A DNA stretch of 60,601 nt from JBDSGC01 sp046594105 (GCA_046594105.1 JBKJQB010000223.1:1-60601); one strand, 5' to 3'; positions 16,070 through 25,351 are shown, counted from the first letter of the stretch. Notes: a model not told the origin generated them from the letters alone. Made by a program: numbers and translations.

Positions 16070-16848
16070 CGTTTCACCAGTTCCCGATTCGCCTTCCGGC
16101 GCGAGTAGGGCGCGGTCAGCCGATCGAACAGCGCATCGGGCAGCAGACGGACCAGCCGCATCAGCAGCGACATCGGCAGCGGAAACTCCACCACCCGCGC
16201 CCTTCGCTCCAGACCGCGGGCGATGATCGCCGCCGCCTCGTCCGGCTTCATCACGAAAGGCATGCGAAACCGGTTTTTCTCCGTCATCGCGGTGATCACG
16301 AATCCTGGATTGACGGTGGTCACGGCCACGCCGTACGGCGCCAGCTCGATGCGACTGGCCTCCAGAAATGACTGCATGGCCGACTTGCTCGCCGAGTACA
16401 CCGACGAGGTGGGAAGCCCGCGCAATCCGGCGATGGAGGCGATGCCGGCGAAGTGGCCGCTCCTCCGCTCCACCATCCCCGGGATGACGGCGTCGAAGAG
16501 ATGAAACATGCCGAGGACGTTCACCCGGATCATGGTGGTGGAATCCTGCAGATTGAATTTCGTGGCGTGCGAGGGGATGCCCACCCCGGCGTTGGCGACA
16601 GCCAGATCGAAGGGTCCGCCCAGAGCTGCCTCGCCGCGATGGACCGCGGCGGAAACCGCGGCGGCATCGCCGACATCGCACGGAAGCGCGATTGCCGGGG
16701 AAGGCATCGTGCGGATGAGCTCATCGAGCAGCTCACCACGGCGCGCCAGCAGGCCGAGCGCTACACCCTCTCGGGAAAGCAGGCGCGCCAGCGCGGCTCC
16801 AATGCCGCTGGACGCTCCGGTGATGATGGCGCGTTGTGGGATGGGCAC
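16066..16848 (-). CDS. Short-chain dehydrogenase/reductase
   Basis: 260-aa classical SDR: cofactor loop TGASSGIGAAL, NAGVG, active-site Ser in GIASIAG and YSASK as the YxxxK dyad, then NPGFVITAM. The Arg/Arg after the first beta strand (LARRGELL) favours NADPH, typical of lipid-acting SDRs. GTG start at 16848; a -10-like TAGACT ends 8 nt upstream. It is coupled to the DUF4442 hotdog protein downstream, which fits fatty-acid or alcohol metabolism, but the substrate is not readable. Confidence 0.9.
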   Translation of the reverse strand: MPIPQRAIITGASSGIGAALARLLSREGVALGLLARRGELLDELIRTMPSPAIALPCDVGDAAAVSAAVHRGEAALGGPFDLAVANAGVGIPSHATKFNLQDSTTMIRVNVLGMFHLFDAVIPGMVERRSGHFAGIASIAGLRGLPTSSVYSASKSAMQSFLEASRIELAPYGVAVTTVNPGFVITAMTEKNRFRMPFVMKPDEAAAIIARGLERRARVVEFPLPMSLLMRLVRLLPDALFDRLTAPYSRRKANRELVKR

Positions 16849-17073
16849 GAACGGTGAGTCTATCGCAGGGGCCCGCGTCGACGATTCGAGGAAGTAGCTC
16901 GGTCGTCTGGTGCGGTGTCGTGGTTCTGAGCTAAAGAAATAGGTTTTCTGCCGCTTGGAATCCGTGCTCTCGATCCCATGACTCTACTTCGACAAGCCTT
17001 CAGGAACTCCCTGACAGCCTCCGATTGGACGCCTCGGAATAGACGTGCTTAACAGCGGTTCCGGATTGCACAC

Positions 17074-18060
17074 ATGGTCCGTCGTTTCGGTTTGGCTGTC
17101 ATTCTGCTGCTCACAATCAGTGCTCCGCTCGAAGCGCAGATTGCGCGTCGAGGCGATGTCTTTTACGGGTACTACCAAGGCCTTCCAACGGGCGTTCCGA
17201 AGGACTACGCCCTCTGGATCTACATGGACGGCGGTCCTTGGGCAACGCGCGCCGGCGGCTGCCGCCTCATCGACAAATGTGCGCCGTACGCCAGGCCAGG
17301 TCTTCTCGTTCCGCGGCCGGACCTTTATCTGTTTCACACGAATGGAACTGTTTCGTGGTGGAACGGCATCGCCATTCCGGCGACGGTTCCCGGACTCGGC
17401 TACAACGAGATCTTTCACGATGACACGCCGCTCGGCGACATCACAGCGTGGCCGACCGGGAACTTTGTCGTGCCTGAGCTGACAAACGACGCGAGCGGAA
17501 CCGCGAAGTTGATCGAATTCAGTCTCCAGCGACGTGTGCGCGACTATTCTTTTCCGGCGGGGTCGAGAGGCGCGCGTCACATCGAGCTGCTTGCTGATCA
17601 ATGCACGCTGCTTTACACGACCGGTGACGACCTCTTCGTGCATCGAATGAACGTGTGCAGCGGTGACGCACAGAGCGACTTCACGACTTTGTGGCCCGGC
17701 CAGAAAGCTGGTGTGGTGCGACAACTCGCAAACCGCGACGTGCTCGTCGCAGCAGGAGAGTGGATCGCGCAGTTCCACCAGGACGGCACATTCGTCCGCG
17801 GGCATCCGCTCGACGGCGCGATGGTGATCGCTTTGTCGACGGATGGTCGTTCCTTCTGGGCCGGCAGTGTGGACGCGAAGAATGTCGCGCACCTCGTTCA
17901 TTTCGATCCGGAGACCGGCGATGGAAATCCGCGCGCGGTCATGATCGGCAACCCGGGAATGGGTTCGCTCTACGTCCCGATGAACGCATCCGATCTCGTC
18001 GTCGTTGGTGAGTGGCGAGCGGCGATGCATGGACTCAGACGCCGCGCGATCACCCGCTAG
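17074..18060 (+). CDS. Exported protein of unknown function, atypical composition
   Basis: 328 aa, not recognised. Signal peptide MVRRFGLAVILLLTISAPLEAQ, then repeated short strand patterns (FHTNGTVSWWNGI, LVHFDPETGDG, WIAQFHQDGTFVRG, GRSFWAGSVDA) that suggest a beta-propeller. Codon use is more mixed at third positions (AAG/AAA, TTG, AGT, GAA) than in neighbouring genes. It is flanked by a 225-bp gap without visible genes upstream and by what looks like a permease remnant downstream, so it may be a recent arrival. A TTAAC/TAGACG-rich stretch precedes the ATG but no clear promoter. Confidence 0.7.
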   Translation: MVRRFGLAVILLLTISAPLEAQIARRGDVFYGYYQGLPTGVPKDYALWIYMDGGPWATRAGGCRLIDKCAPYARPGLLVPRPDLYLFHTNGTVSWWNGIAIPATVPGLGYNEIFHDDTPLGDITAWPTGNFVVPELTNDASGTAKLIEFSLQRRVRDYSFPAGSRGARHIELLADQCTLLYTTGDDLFVHRMNVCSGDAQSDFTTLWPGQKAGVVRQLANRDVLVAAGEWIAQFHQDGTFVRGHPLDGAMVIALSTDGRSFWAGSVDAKNVAHLVHFDPETGDGNPRAVMIGNPGMGSLYVPMNASDLVVVGEWRAAMHGLRRRAITR

Positions 18061-18155
18061 TGCGATCGTACGAACAGCGCGACCGATCCACCGATCGCGA
18101 CGACGAAGCCGCGCAGGAACTTCCGTCCGAGTCGTTCCCCGAGGCGAGTTCCGCC
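18057..18155 (-). pseudogene. Possible C-terminal remnant of a TauE/SafE-type permease
   Basis: The minus-strand frame ending at 18057 reads GGTRLGERLGRKFLRGFVVA followed by a short hydrophobic stretch, much like the last helix of TauE/SafE sulfite-exporter permeases. Nothing upstream continues the protein; the frame runs into repeat sequence. The stop overlaps the end of the atypical exported gene on the other strand. Interpretation rests on one short motif. Confidence 0.35.
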
Positions 18156-18275
18156 TAACTGGGAGACGTCATCGGGTTTCCCCGGCAGAGCCGGGGGCTG
18201 GTCTGTGAAGCGCGCCTTCGCGCGCACCAACATCGTTTGGCCCTTCTCGCGAACCGTTGTCAAAAGGCGCACTCG

Positions 18276-18332
18276 GCGAGCTCCCGCGGGCAGGATGCCC
18301 GCGACACGGCGGGCAGGGATGCCGGCGCTACG
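18276..18332. repeat. Dispersed repeat family C, partial copy
   Basis: Starts in the GAGCTCCCGCGGGCAGGATG interior and ends with GGATGCCGGCGCTAC. It lies 25 bp beyond the LigD stop. One end of the element is missing. Confidence 0.75.
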
Positions 18333-18356
18333 AAGAGCATCGCGCCCTCACGAGGC

Positions 18357-20417
18357 CTACTTCAATTCGGGCAGCTTCACGCCTTTGCTCAACACGCCGG
18401 AAAACAGATCGCCGACCTTCGCCAGGCGGTCCGGCATCGTGCGCAGATTGAACTTGAGCGGATCAAGCTTCCTGGTCACCTCTTCCCATTTCAGAGGAGC
18501 GGAGACCGGCGCGCCGTCGATGGCTCGCAACGAGTAAGGGGCCACCAGAGTCTTGCCGTACGCGTTCTGCATGCAGTCCAGATAGAGGCGACCCTTGCGT
18601 TGCGAGAGACTGCGCTCGACGGTGATGCCGGGCACCTTCGCCGCGACGGCCGCCGCGATGGAGCAGGCGAATTCCGCCGCTTCCTCATGGGTATATCCGC
18701 CGGCCAGCGGCAGGAATACGTGGATGCCGCGCTTGCCCGAGGTCTTCGGAAAGCTGGGAAGCTTCAGGTTGTCGAGGAGCTTGCGCATGATGAGGGCCGC
18801 TTCGATGGCCTGTTCGATCCCCTTCCCTTTCGCCGGATCGAGATCGAACACCAGCCAGTCGGCTTCATCCAGGCTGGCGCCGCGAGCTGCCCACATGTGC
18901 AGGGTCAGCACCGACATCTGCGCCAGCCATTGGAGCGTTTCCGGGCGGTCCACGACCAGGTGCCGCACGTTGCGATTCGACGTCCGCGTGGGAGTGTCGA
19001 GCGTGCTCACCCAGTCAGGCGCCTCGCGGCCAACGTTCTGCTGGAACCAGGAGGGGTGATCGATGCCCTGATTCCAATGCTCCAGTGCCAGCGGTCGGTC
19101 GCGCAGGGTGTGGATCATCGGTGCAGCTACCGCGGCGTAGTAGTGGGCAACGTCCTGCTTGGTGAAGCCGTCGCGAGGATAAAGGACACGCTCTGGATGC
19201 GTGAGCACCACTGCGGGGACCTTCGCGGAAAGTTTGGGAGAGGACTTTGCCGCCTTCGAAGCGGTTGGCTTCGCAGGAGCGCTCTTGGAAGCGGCTGCTT
19301 TTCGAGGAGGTGGAGCTTTCTTAGACCCCTCATCCGGCCTTCGGCCACCTTCTCCCCGCTGCGGCGGGGAGAAGGAACTCGATTGGGGTGCAGCGGCGCG
19401 CGATCCTTTTTTCGCGGAGCGAGAGGCGGCGGCTTTCGCAGCGGGCATCGGTACCTCCTTCACCACTTCCTGCGGACTCTTATCGTCACGGATCCCCAGG
19501 AACGCGGGATGGCGCAGCCGATGGTCGGTGGTCCACTCGGTGAAGGCCACCTGCACCACCAGGCGCGGCTTGACCCAGGTAGCGATCCGCACCCGTGGTG
19601 CGTCGGATGCTGCCGACGCCGGCACCACATCGTTCTCCAGTTCCTCGCGAAACCAAACGCGTTGCTTCGCGGAGAAGCCGGTTCCCACTTTGCCCGCGTA
19701 GTGCAGGTCTCCGTCATCGCCGCGGACGGCCAGATGCAGCGACCCCACCTCGCGATTGGAGTGGGTGGAAGGGTTCCATCCGATGACCACGAGCTCCTGC
19801 TGGTTGAGGGCCTTGATCTTGAGCCACTCCTTCGATCGCCTTCCCTCGTAGGTCGACGTGCGGCGCTTGGCGATGATCCCTTCCCAGCCAGCGTCGGCCG
19901 CACCCTGCAGCGCCACCGCGCCCGACGTCGTCAACACCTCGGCGATCCGGATCGAAGCCGGCGCTCGCTTGAGCAATCGCTCCAGAAGATCGCGCCGCGC
20001 CTCGTACGTCTGCCGCCGAAGGTCGTGACCGCCGTACCAGAGCACGTCGAACAGAAAGATCAGCTCGCGCCGGGCTCCCTGCTGCAGAAGCTGGAAACGA
20101 GGTGCTCCGTTCTCGTCGAGGGCCACGATCTCGCCGTCCAGCACGACGTCCTCGAGCTTCAACCTGCTCAGCGCGGCGGCGATGAGCGGAAACCGTCCGG
20201 CCAGATCGAGCTCGTTCCGGCTCCACAGAGCGACCTCCCCTCCAGCGATGGCGGCCACCGCACGGAAGCCGTCGTACTTCAGCTCATAGACCCAGTCGCT
20301 TTCATTCGACGGCGGAGCGTCGGTGAGCGTCGCCAGCATGGGGGGAAAGACCTTGCGCAGCAACGACTGGGGAGACCCTTGCGCTTCTGTTCCTCGCCCG
20401 CTCTTTCTGACTGCCAC
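18357..20417 (-). CDS. ligD: LigD-type ATP-dependent DNA ligase/polymerase (LIG-POL)
   Basis: 686 aa, end-joining enzyme that works with Ku. Domain order is ligase (1-320, nucleotidyl-Lys in ELKYDGFRA at ~47, then DGEIVALDENG and EGIIAKR), a low-complexity linker (~320-420), and primase-polymerase (~420-686: DWLVFDLDP metal site, KTSGKRGIHVFLPL). There is no phosphoesterase domain, the arrangement seen in Bacillus LigD. The GTG at 20417 is chosen because CAGGAG lies 7 nt upstream. Within the linker a dispersed repeat is translated in frame. A small hypothetical gene ends 22 bp upstream; no Ku gene is in the window. Confidence 0.93.
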   Translation of the reverse strand: MAVRKSGRGTEAQGSPQSLLRKVFPPMLATLTDAPPSNESDWVYELKYDGFRAVAAIAGGEVALWSRNELDLAGRFPLIAAALSRLKLEDVVLDGEIVALDENGAPRFQLLQQGARRELIFLFDVLWYGGHDLRRQTYEARRDLLERLLKRAPASIRIAEVLTTSGAVALQGAADAGWEGIIAKRRTSTYEGRRSKEWLKIKALNQQELVVIGWNPSTHSNREVGSLHLAVRGDDGDLHYAGKVGTGFSAKQRVWFREELENDVVPASAASDAPRVRIATWVKPRLVVQVAFTEWTTDHRLRHPAFLGIRDDKSPQEVVKEVPMPAAKAAASRSAKKGSRAAAPQSSSFSPPQRGEGGRRPDEGSKKAPPPRKAAASKSAPAKPTASKAAKSSPKLSAKVPAVVLTHPERVLYPRDGFTKQDVAHYYAAVAAPMIHTLRDRPLALEHWNQGIDHPSWFQQNVGREAPDWVSTLDTPTRTSNRNVRHLVVDRPETLQWLAQMSVLTLHMWAARGASLDEADWLVFDLDPAKGKGIEQAIEAALIMRKLLDNLKLPSFPKTSGKRGIHVFLPLAGGYTHEEAAEFACSIAAAVAAKVPGITVERSLSQRKGRLYLDCMQNAYGKTLVAPYSLRAIDGAPVSAPLKWEEVTRKLDPLKFNLRTMPDRLAKVGDLFSGVLSKGVKLPELK
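19325..19376. repeat. Family E repeat translated inside the LigD linker
   Basis: CCCCTCATCCGGCCTTCGGC through GCGGCGGGGAGAAGG matches the intergenic copies at 15249-15366. On the coding strand it is read as SPPQRGEGGRRPDEGS, in frame, between the ligase and polymerase domains. Confidence 0.85.
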
Positions 20418-20439
20418 GCGCTGACTCCTGGTGGGATGG

Positions 20440-20751
20440 CTAAAGCGCCGCGGCGATCGCCTGCAATTGCCCGGCGATCTCCGCAATGCTTGCCTGCGTA
20501 CCCGTGGCCGTGTCGAAGCGAACCAGCACCGGATCGAAGAGTCCGCGCTGGAACAACACGCTGCGCACCGCGATGAACCGCATGCGCAGCTCCTCGGAGA
20601 GTCCCCGTGGTCGGGAGCCTCCTCCGCTGGTCACTGTGGTCGTGCTGGCGGCCGACTGCAACTCGGCGGCAACCTGCGCGGCCATGGCTCGAATCTCGTC
20701 GATGGATTCAGGAAGGGATCGAGGAAGTGTCGTATCAGATTCCTGGTTCAT
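20440..20751 (-). CDS. Small hypothetical protein upstream of ligD
   Basis: 103 aa, not recognised. Starts MNQESDTTLPRSLPESIDEI, predicted mostly helical with a Thr/Gly/Ser-rich break, then MRFIAVRSVLFQRGLFDPVLVRFDTA and IAEIAGQLQAIAAAL. The start at 20751 has AAGGA just upstream. It ends 22 bp before the LigD start on the same strand, so it may be co-expressed; a role in DNA repair is only suggested by position. Confidence 0.6.
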   Translation of the reverse strand: MNQESDTTLPRSLPESIDEIRAMAAQVAAELQSAASTTTVTSGGGSRPRGLSEELRMRFIAVRSVLFQRGLFDPVLVRFDTATGTQASIAEIAGQLQAIAAAL

Positions 20752-20907
20752 GGGCGTCCTTTCCGCTCGCTTCTTCCTCACTGCCATCGCCATGCCGACC
20801 GGAAGCCGTGAACTCACCCCGATCGCAGTCTTGATTTCTTCCCGCCGCCGCGTGGGACCGGCGAAGCGGGGCGCGCCCTCAGGGAACTCGAGTTCGGGAG
20901 GCAACCG

Positions 20908-22575
20908 CTAACGGCCGGCGACATAGGGACCAGTGTGTTCCGCGTCGCACGCCGCGCAGAGGCGGCCTGCCGGCCATCTCCGCGAACCTTCCCAGACCAC
21001 CATCGGGTGTTGCACCGGTGCGGAGGCGACCATGGTGTGCAATCCCGGCGCAAGATGAACCGATTCCACCACGGCCTTCCCGTCGATCACTGCGACCACC
21101 GGTCCGTCATCGCCGGTCACCAGATAGTTTCCCGAAATGGCGATGCGGAACGGGACCGGCATCCCCTCGGAAACCGGTGGCAGGCGCACCCCGGCAATGT
21201 GCACCGAGCCCCACTCCACATAGTTCGCCAGCACGAACTGCTTCGCCTGACGGGGCAACCCTTCGCTCACCACCACGTGCGTGGCCGTGCTGATGAGCGT
21301 GGCGGCGATGTCATCCTGAATGATGCCCAGGCGCAGTTTCACGTTGGTGATGGCTTCGATTCCGAAGTACCAGGGGCGCGCGCGGAAAACGCTCTCCCCT
21401 TTGAGATCCATCACCGGCTCGTGCGCTCCGGTCAGGGCGACCACTTCGCGCACCAACGCAATCTCCCGCTGCGCCTCGTTCCTCCAGGGGCGCGCGGTGA
21501 TCACCACAGCGATCAACTCGATGACGGCGAACGCCAGTGCTGCAGAACGGCGCTGCGCGGTCACCCAGGGTGCGAGGAGGAGCAGGGCCAGAGGGTAGAT
21601 TGGAAGATAGCTTTCCAGAGAAGACATCGGCCAGAAGGCGATCAGGCCGATGGAGTAGGCACCGCAGGCCAGGCATACGAACAGACGCCGGCGGACCAGA
21701 GCGACCTCCGCATCGCTGCGAAGGATTGCAAGAGCCGCGGCGCGCACGACGAAGTACAGCGGCACGAACCAGAGCACCCGCCATGCATGCTCGAAGGGGA
21801 TGCGGTTGTGCTCGAACACCCCGTATACGAACGGCTTCCAGTTGCCGGTCGCGGCAAAGGCGAGGGCGATGACCAGAGGGACGGAGCAGGCCAGTCCGAT
21901 CGCGCTCGCTGCCGAAAGCAAACGCGTTCGGAGAGGTGGCCAGAACGAGCGGGTCCCGGTGAGGAGATCCACGCCCAGCGCGGCGACGAACAAGGCGCCC
22001 GCGCAGAGAACGCTCTTCATGGAAACCCCGAAGGCCACACCAAGCAGCAAGCCCCCGAGAATGGTTCGTTTCCGCCAGGACATCCTGCTGACCCCCACGG
22101 CGATGACGCCAAGCCAGCACAGGACCCATAGATCATCGGTTCGGTACTCCAGTGAACCGAGAAAGTATGGCGGGAACAATGCCGTGATCGCTGCCGCGAC
22201 CAGCGCGATGCGGTCGTCTTCGAACAGCCGGCGGGCAATGAACCACACCAGCATCGTCGCCCCCACGAACAAAGGCACCATCAACAGGCGGGCCGCGAAC
22301 AGCAGCCGCGGATCGTCGTTGCCCCCGGCGAACAGCGGCGCCGTCATCAGGTGGAACAGCGGCATGTGGTTGTCGAACACATCCCGGTACTGCACCAGCC
22401 CATGGGCCCAGCCCCAGGCCACGTGCATGTGTTGGGACTCGTCCGAGTCAAATCGGTAGCGGAAAATGAGCGCAAATCGAGCGCAGAGGCCACCAAGGAG
22501 GACCGTCAATAGGGCAACGTGTTGCCGCACTCCGTCACTATTTTGTGTGGGAATCGTGACAGGGTACGCCGGCAT
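20908..22575 (-). CDS. GT39/PMT-like integral membrane glycosyltransferase
   Basis: 555 aa with about ten membrane helices and a C-terminal periplasmic part. The first loop RYRFDSDESQHMHVAWGW has the acidic motif of polyprenyl-phosphate-sugar glycosyltransferases (ArnT/PMT type), followed by VFDNHMPLFHLMTAP. Such enzymes move a sugar from a lipid carrier to an acceptor on the outer face. The ATG at 22575 is chosen: TACCAT ends 6 nt before it (leaderless pattern) and the protein begins just before the first helix. No polysaccharide genes adjoin it. Confidence 0.82.
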   Translation of the reverse strand: MPAYPVTIPTQNSDGVRQHVALLTVLLGGLCARFALIFRYRFDSDESQHMHVAWGWAHGLVQYRDVFDNHMPLFHLMTAPLFAGGNDDPRLLFAARLLMVPLFVGATMLVWFIARRLFEDDRIALVAAAITALFPPYFLGSLEYRTDDLWVLCWLGVIAVGVSRMSWRKRTILGGLLLGVAFGVSMKSVLCAGALFVAALGVDLLTGTRSFWPPLRTRLLSAASAIGLACSVPLVIALAFAATGNWKPFVYGVFEHNRIPFEHAWRVLWFVPLYFVVRAAALAILRSDAEVALVRRRLFVCLACGAYSIGLIAFWPMSSLESYLPIYPLALLLLAPWVTAQRRSAALAFAVIELIAVVITARPWRNEAQREIALVREVVALTGAHEPVMDLKGESVFRARPWYFGIEAITNVKLRLGIIQDDIAATLISTATHVVVSEGLPRQAKQFVLANYVEWGSVHIAGVRLPPVSEGMPVPFRIAISGNYLVTGDDGPVVAVIDGKAVVESVHLAPGLHTMVASAPVQHPMVVWEGSRRWPAGRLCAACDAEHTGPYVAGR

Positions 22576-22877
22576 AGAGTTATGGTACTGGACGCTTGAT
22601 CGCCCATGCAAATTCCGTTGTCCGAGAGACTTATGGAAGAAAATGATCCAGGTGAGTCCCGAGGTTCGCGCGTCGATCCCATCCTTTCGTTTTGCCACCA
22701 TTCCGTAACCATGCGCTCTTGCCGAGCGACGGCCCGACCTTCTCTGGCCAAATCGACGGAGTCTTCTCTGCCACCTGCCGGGATTCAGAGCGCGCACGCC
22801 CTTCCGCGCGCTCGCGCCGTTGGGACGGGGAACTCGATTCCGCGATGCTATCCTCGCGCACTTCATCCAACTTTCTT
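22576..22877. other. Divergent intergenic region, no gene seen
   Basis: 302 bp between the GT39-like gene and the TonB-family gene. It holds the TACCAT hexamer for the former (22582-22587) and TATCCT (about 22848) for the latter. I see no repeat family member, RNA gene or convincing small ORF. Confidence 0.6.
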
Positions 22878-23660
22878 ATGTTTGAGACCGTCGTTCCCGA
22901 GACGTTTCACAGGCGAAGTCGACGAGTCTTTTACGAGACGCTTCCCGTATCGATCGCGTTGCACGCCATCGCCATCGCGGGCTTCGCAGCCGTTACGCTC
23001 TGGACGGTCGTCTTCCCGTCCCAGTCTCCGCGGATGACCGTTCCCTACAACCTGACCTCACTGCCGGAGCCCCCTCCGCCACCTCCTCCGCTACCCAGAG
23101 GTCACCCTGCAGCGGTGAAGGAACCGCGCTCGCTCCCGCCTCCTCGTCCCACTCAGGTCGTCGCGCCGACGATCATCCCCGACACGATCCCGACCGTCGT
23201 CGATCCTCCGCCTCCCCCGCCGGACCCGGTTCCGGTGATGGCCCCCCCGGCCCCAGTGCCAGCCGGAGTGCCGGAAGCCGGTGCGGGAGGAGTGCTCGGA
23301 GCCGACCTCGCCGGGAAACTGCGCGGTACGGTCGGGGGCCTCGTTTTCGCTGACGACGGCAGGGTCCACATCGACCGGAACGAAAAACTTCCGCTCAAGG
23401 TGATCGAGCAGGGATACCCGCACTATCCCGATGAAGCGCGAAAACAACGGCTCGACGACCGCGTCGTGGTCCGTTACACCGTCGGCACCAACGGCCGGGT
23501 CACCGAGATCACGATTCTGGAGCACGCCAAAGAGCCCATGTTCGATCAGGAGACGGTCGAAACGGTGCGCCTGTGGAGATTCCGGCCCCTCACGCTGGAC
23601 GGACGGAAAGCGGAAGTGGTGCACGAAGTGGAAGTGAATTTCGAATTCCTCGTGCGCTGA
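22878..23660 (+). CDS. TonB-family energy-transducing protein
   Basis: 260 aa. One N-terminal membrane helix (SIALHAIAIAGFAAVTLWTV), a Pro-rich periplasm-spanning segment (PEPPPPPPPLP, VVDPPPPPPDPVPV), and a TonB C-terminal domain (YPHYPDEARKQRLDDRVVV, GRVTEITILEHA, VRLWRFRPLTLDG). Such proteins pass proton-motive energy from ExbB/ExbD to outer-membrane receptors. Start at 22878 is the last ATG before the helix. No ExbB/D or receptor gene is nearby, which is common for extra TonB paralogues. Confidence 0.9.
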   Translation: MFETVVPETFHRRSRRVFYETLPVSIALHAIAIAGFAAVTLWTVVFPSQSPRMTVPYNLTSLPEPPPPPPPLPRGHPAAVKEPRSLPPPRPTQVVAPTIIPDTIPTVVDPPPPPPDPVPVMAPPAPVPAGVPEAGAGGVLGADLAGKLRGTVGGLVFADDGRVHIDRNEKLPLKVIEQGYPHYPDEARKQRLDDRVVVRYTVGTNGRVTEITILEHAKEPMFDQETVETVRLWRFRPLTLDGRKAEVVHEVEVNFEFLVR

Positions 23661-23688
23661 CTGGACCTCAGCGATCCGACCCGAGCAT

Positions 23689-23780
23689 GCCCGCTGAAGC
23701 GGGCTTGCGAACGTGAGTCGCCAGGTTCCCCCGGCTGACGCCGCGGCTACAGTCTTCCGCCGGCTGCGCCGGCTCGAGTT
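23689..23780. repeat. Dispersed repeat family D
   Basis: Contains CCCGCTGAAGCGGGCTT, then CCCCCGGCTGACGCCGCGGCTAC and CCGCCGGCTGCGCCGGC. The same order occurs at 39605-39700. It occupies most of the 289-bp gap before the next gene, with an AATCAGTTTTGAGG-type sequence and an inverted TGATTTGGA..TCCAAATCA stem (about 23831-23872) after it. Confidence 0.75.
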
Positions 23781-23949
23781 TCCATCAAGCCAGCATTGCT
23801 GCGAACCTCTGCAGAGCAGAACGGGAACCCTGATTTGGACAGTGACTCGATCCGACCCGTCAATCCAAATCAGTTTTGAGGATCGGATTCTTCTTCACCA
23901 ACCGGGCACTTGCCTTGCTCCATGATGATCGCCAAGCCCTCTCCCCTCT

Positions 23950-25350
23950 ATGCCACCTCACAACGACGTCCGGTTCCCCTACACCTCCGAGCTCGCGCTC
24001 CCTGTCATCGGCCTCGAATCCGAATTTCAGATCATCCTGGATGGACGGGAAGTCGTGCCCGAGGAGATCTGGCGGACGCCGGCGACCTTCATCGACCGGC
24101 CGTTGCTGAAGCGCACCAACAAATCTCTGCAGCTTCCCACCGGCGGGGCGCTGTACTTCGACGGCGGCGTGCTCGAGGTGGTCACTCCGGTCATCGAGAT
24201 CGCTCCCCAGTGCACCGGTCGCGTGGTGCGCAGCCTCTGGGAGCAGATTGCCTTCGTCCGCGACCAGCTCGACGCCTGGGAACTGCGCGAAGGAAAGAGC
24301 GTCGCGCTCCGCGCCTTCAGCTGCCACTCCAACATTTCCTTCGAGCTTCCGAGGGAAGAGCGGAACCGCGATCGCACCATCCAGAAGCTTGCCATGCTGC
24401 TGGCCCACCTACTGCCGGTCCCGGCCATCATCGCCGGCGCGAACCGGCGCTCCACGGGCATCGGCGTGCGGCCTCGGCGCGAGCGGATCGAGATCACCGG
24501 GGACTTCACCCCCGATCCCGGGCTGATGGCCGCGTCGACCGCACTGATCGTGGGGATCGTTCGCGAGGTGATCTCCTGGCCCTCCTACCGCGTGGATACG
24601 CTGGCCGCACGAGGCATTCCTGCTCTGAAGGATGTCGTTCCGGGCCGCCATGCCACCCGCAACGGCTGGGTGGCCAAGGACTACCACTTTCCTCGCAGCC
24701 CCTTCACCACCTCACTCGATGAAGTGTCCTGGGAGGTGACCACCGGCGGCCAGATGTCGCTCCGCCAGGTCGCCGCCGCCACGGTCTCGCACTTCCGCGA
24801 TTCCATCCGCACCCTTTCCGATCCATTCAGCTACCGGCTGCTGATGTCGATGATGCGGGGCGAAACACCTTCGCTACTCGACCTCGACGACCGCCCGGCC
24901 GCGTACGACGATGTCGGCCGCCTGGTGCGCTGGGGCACCGTGATCCCCGAACTGGAGAACTATGTCTCGCTCATGCATGACGAGACCTCGAGCGATGAGG
25001 AGGCCCGTCGCCGCCGCGCCGACGTTGAGGAAAAGCTGGCTCCTCCCTGGTCCGGCGAAGCGGCCGATCGCCGGGAGCCGCTCCTTCCGCCAACGGCCGC
25101 GTCGGGCAACCGACGCAAGCTGGAGCGCCGGAGCAGCCCTCTCACCGCTCCCTCTCCGCGGCTGTCGCGCTCCGCCTACGAGAAGGTTTTTCTGGCACTC
25201 ACCAGCGGACGCACCCTGCGCATCGGGGACGAGTTGCTGACTCCGGTGAAGGTCAAGGGCTGGTATCACTCGGTATTCGAAACGGCGAACGGCGAGGAAC
25301 GCATGATCTCCATCGATCAACTTCTCGACCACATGGGATCGTGGAGCTGA
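23950..25350 (+). CDS. Putative carboxylate-amine ligase-like protein (GCS/GS fold)
   Basis: 466 aa, not firmly recognised. The opening VIGLESEFQIIL and the strand ALYFDGGVLEVVTPVIEIAP resemble the E-x-E metal/ATP sites of the glutamine synthetase / glutamate-cysteine ligase fold, which also includes Pup ligase; SCHSNISFELP and ANRRSTGIGVRPRRERIEIT would fit further strands of that fold. A C-terminal extension (~345-466) with a low-complexity basic linker and a final small domain (RIGDELLTPVKVKGWYHSVF) is unusual. ATG start without ribosome site. It ends directly at a family A repeat. Substrates unknown. Confidence 0.6.
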   Translation: MPPHNDVRFPYTSELALPVIGLESEFQIILDGREVVPEEIWRTPATFIDRPLLKRTNKSLQLPTGGALYFDGGVLEVVTPVIEIAPQCTGRVVRSLWEQIAFVRDQLDAWELREGKSVALRAFSCHSNISFELPREERNRDRTIQKLAMLLAHLLPVPAIIAGANRRSTGIGVRPRRERIEITGDFTPDPGLMAASTALIVGIVREVISWPSYRVDTLAARGIPALKDVVPGRHATRNGWVAKDYHFPRSPFTTSLDEVSWEVTTGGQMSLRQVAAATVSHFRDSIRTLSDPFSYRLLMSMMRGETPSLLDLDDRPAAYDDVGRLVRWGTVIPELENYVSLMHDETSSDEEARRRRADVEEKLAPPWSGEAADRREPLLPPTAASGNRRKLERRSSPLTAPSPRLSRSAYEKVFLALTSGRTLRIGDELLTPVKVKGWYHSVFETANGEERMISIDQLLDHMGSWS

Positions 25351-25351
25351 G

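Noticed and set aside
16984..18030. A 348-residue minus-strand frame opposite the atypical exported protein
   Set aside because: The plus-strand frame has a clean signal peptide and plausible protein composition; the minus frame is an antisense shadow.
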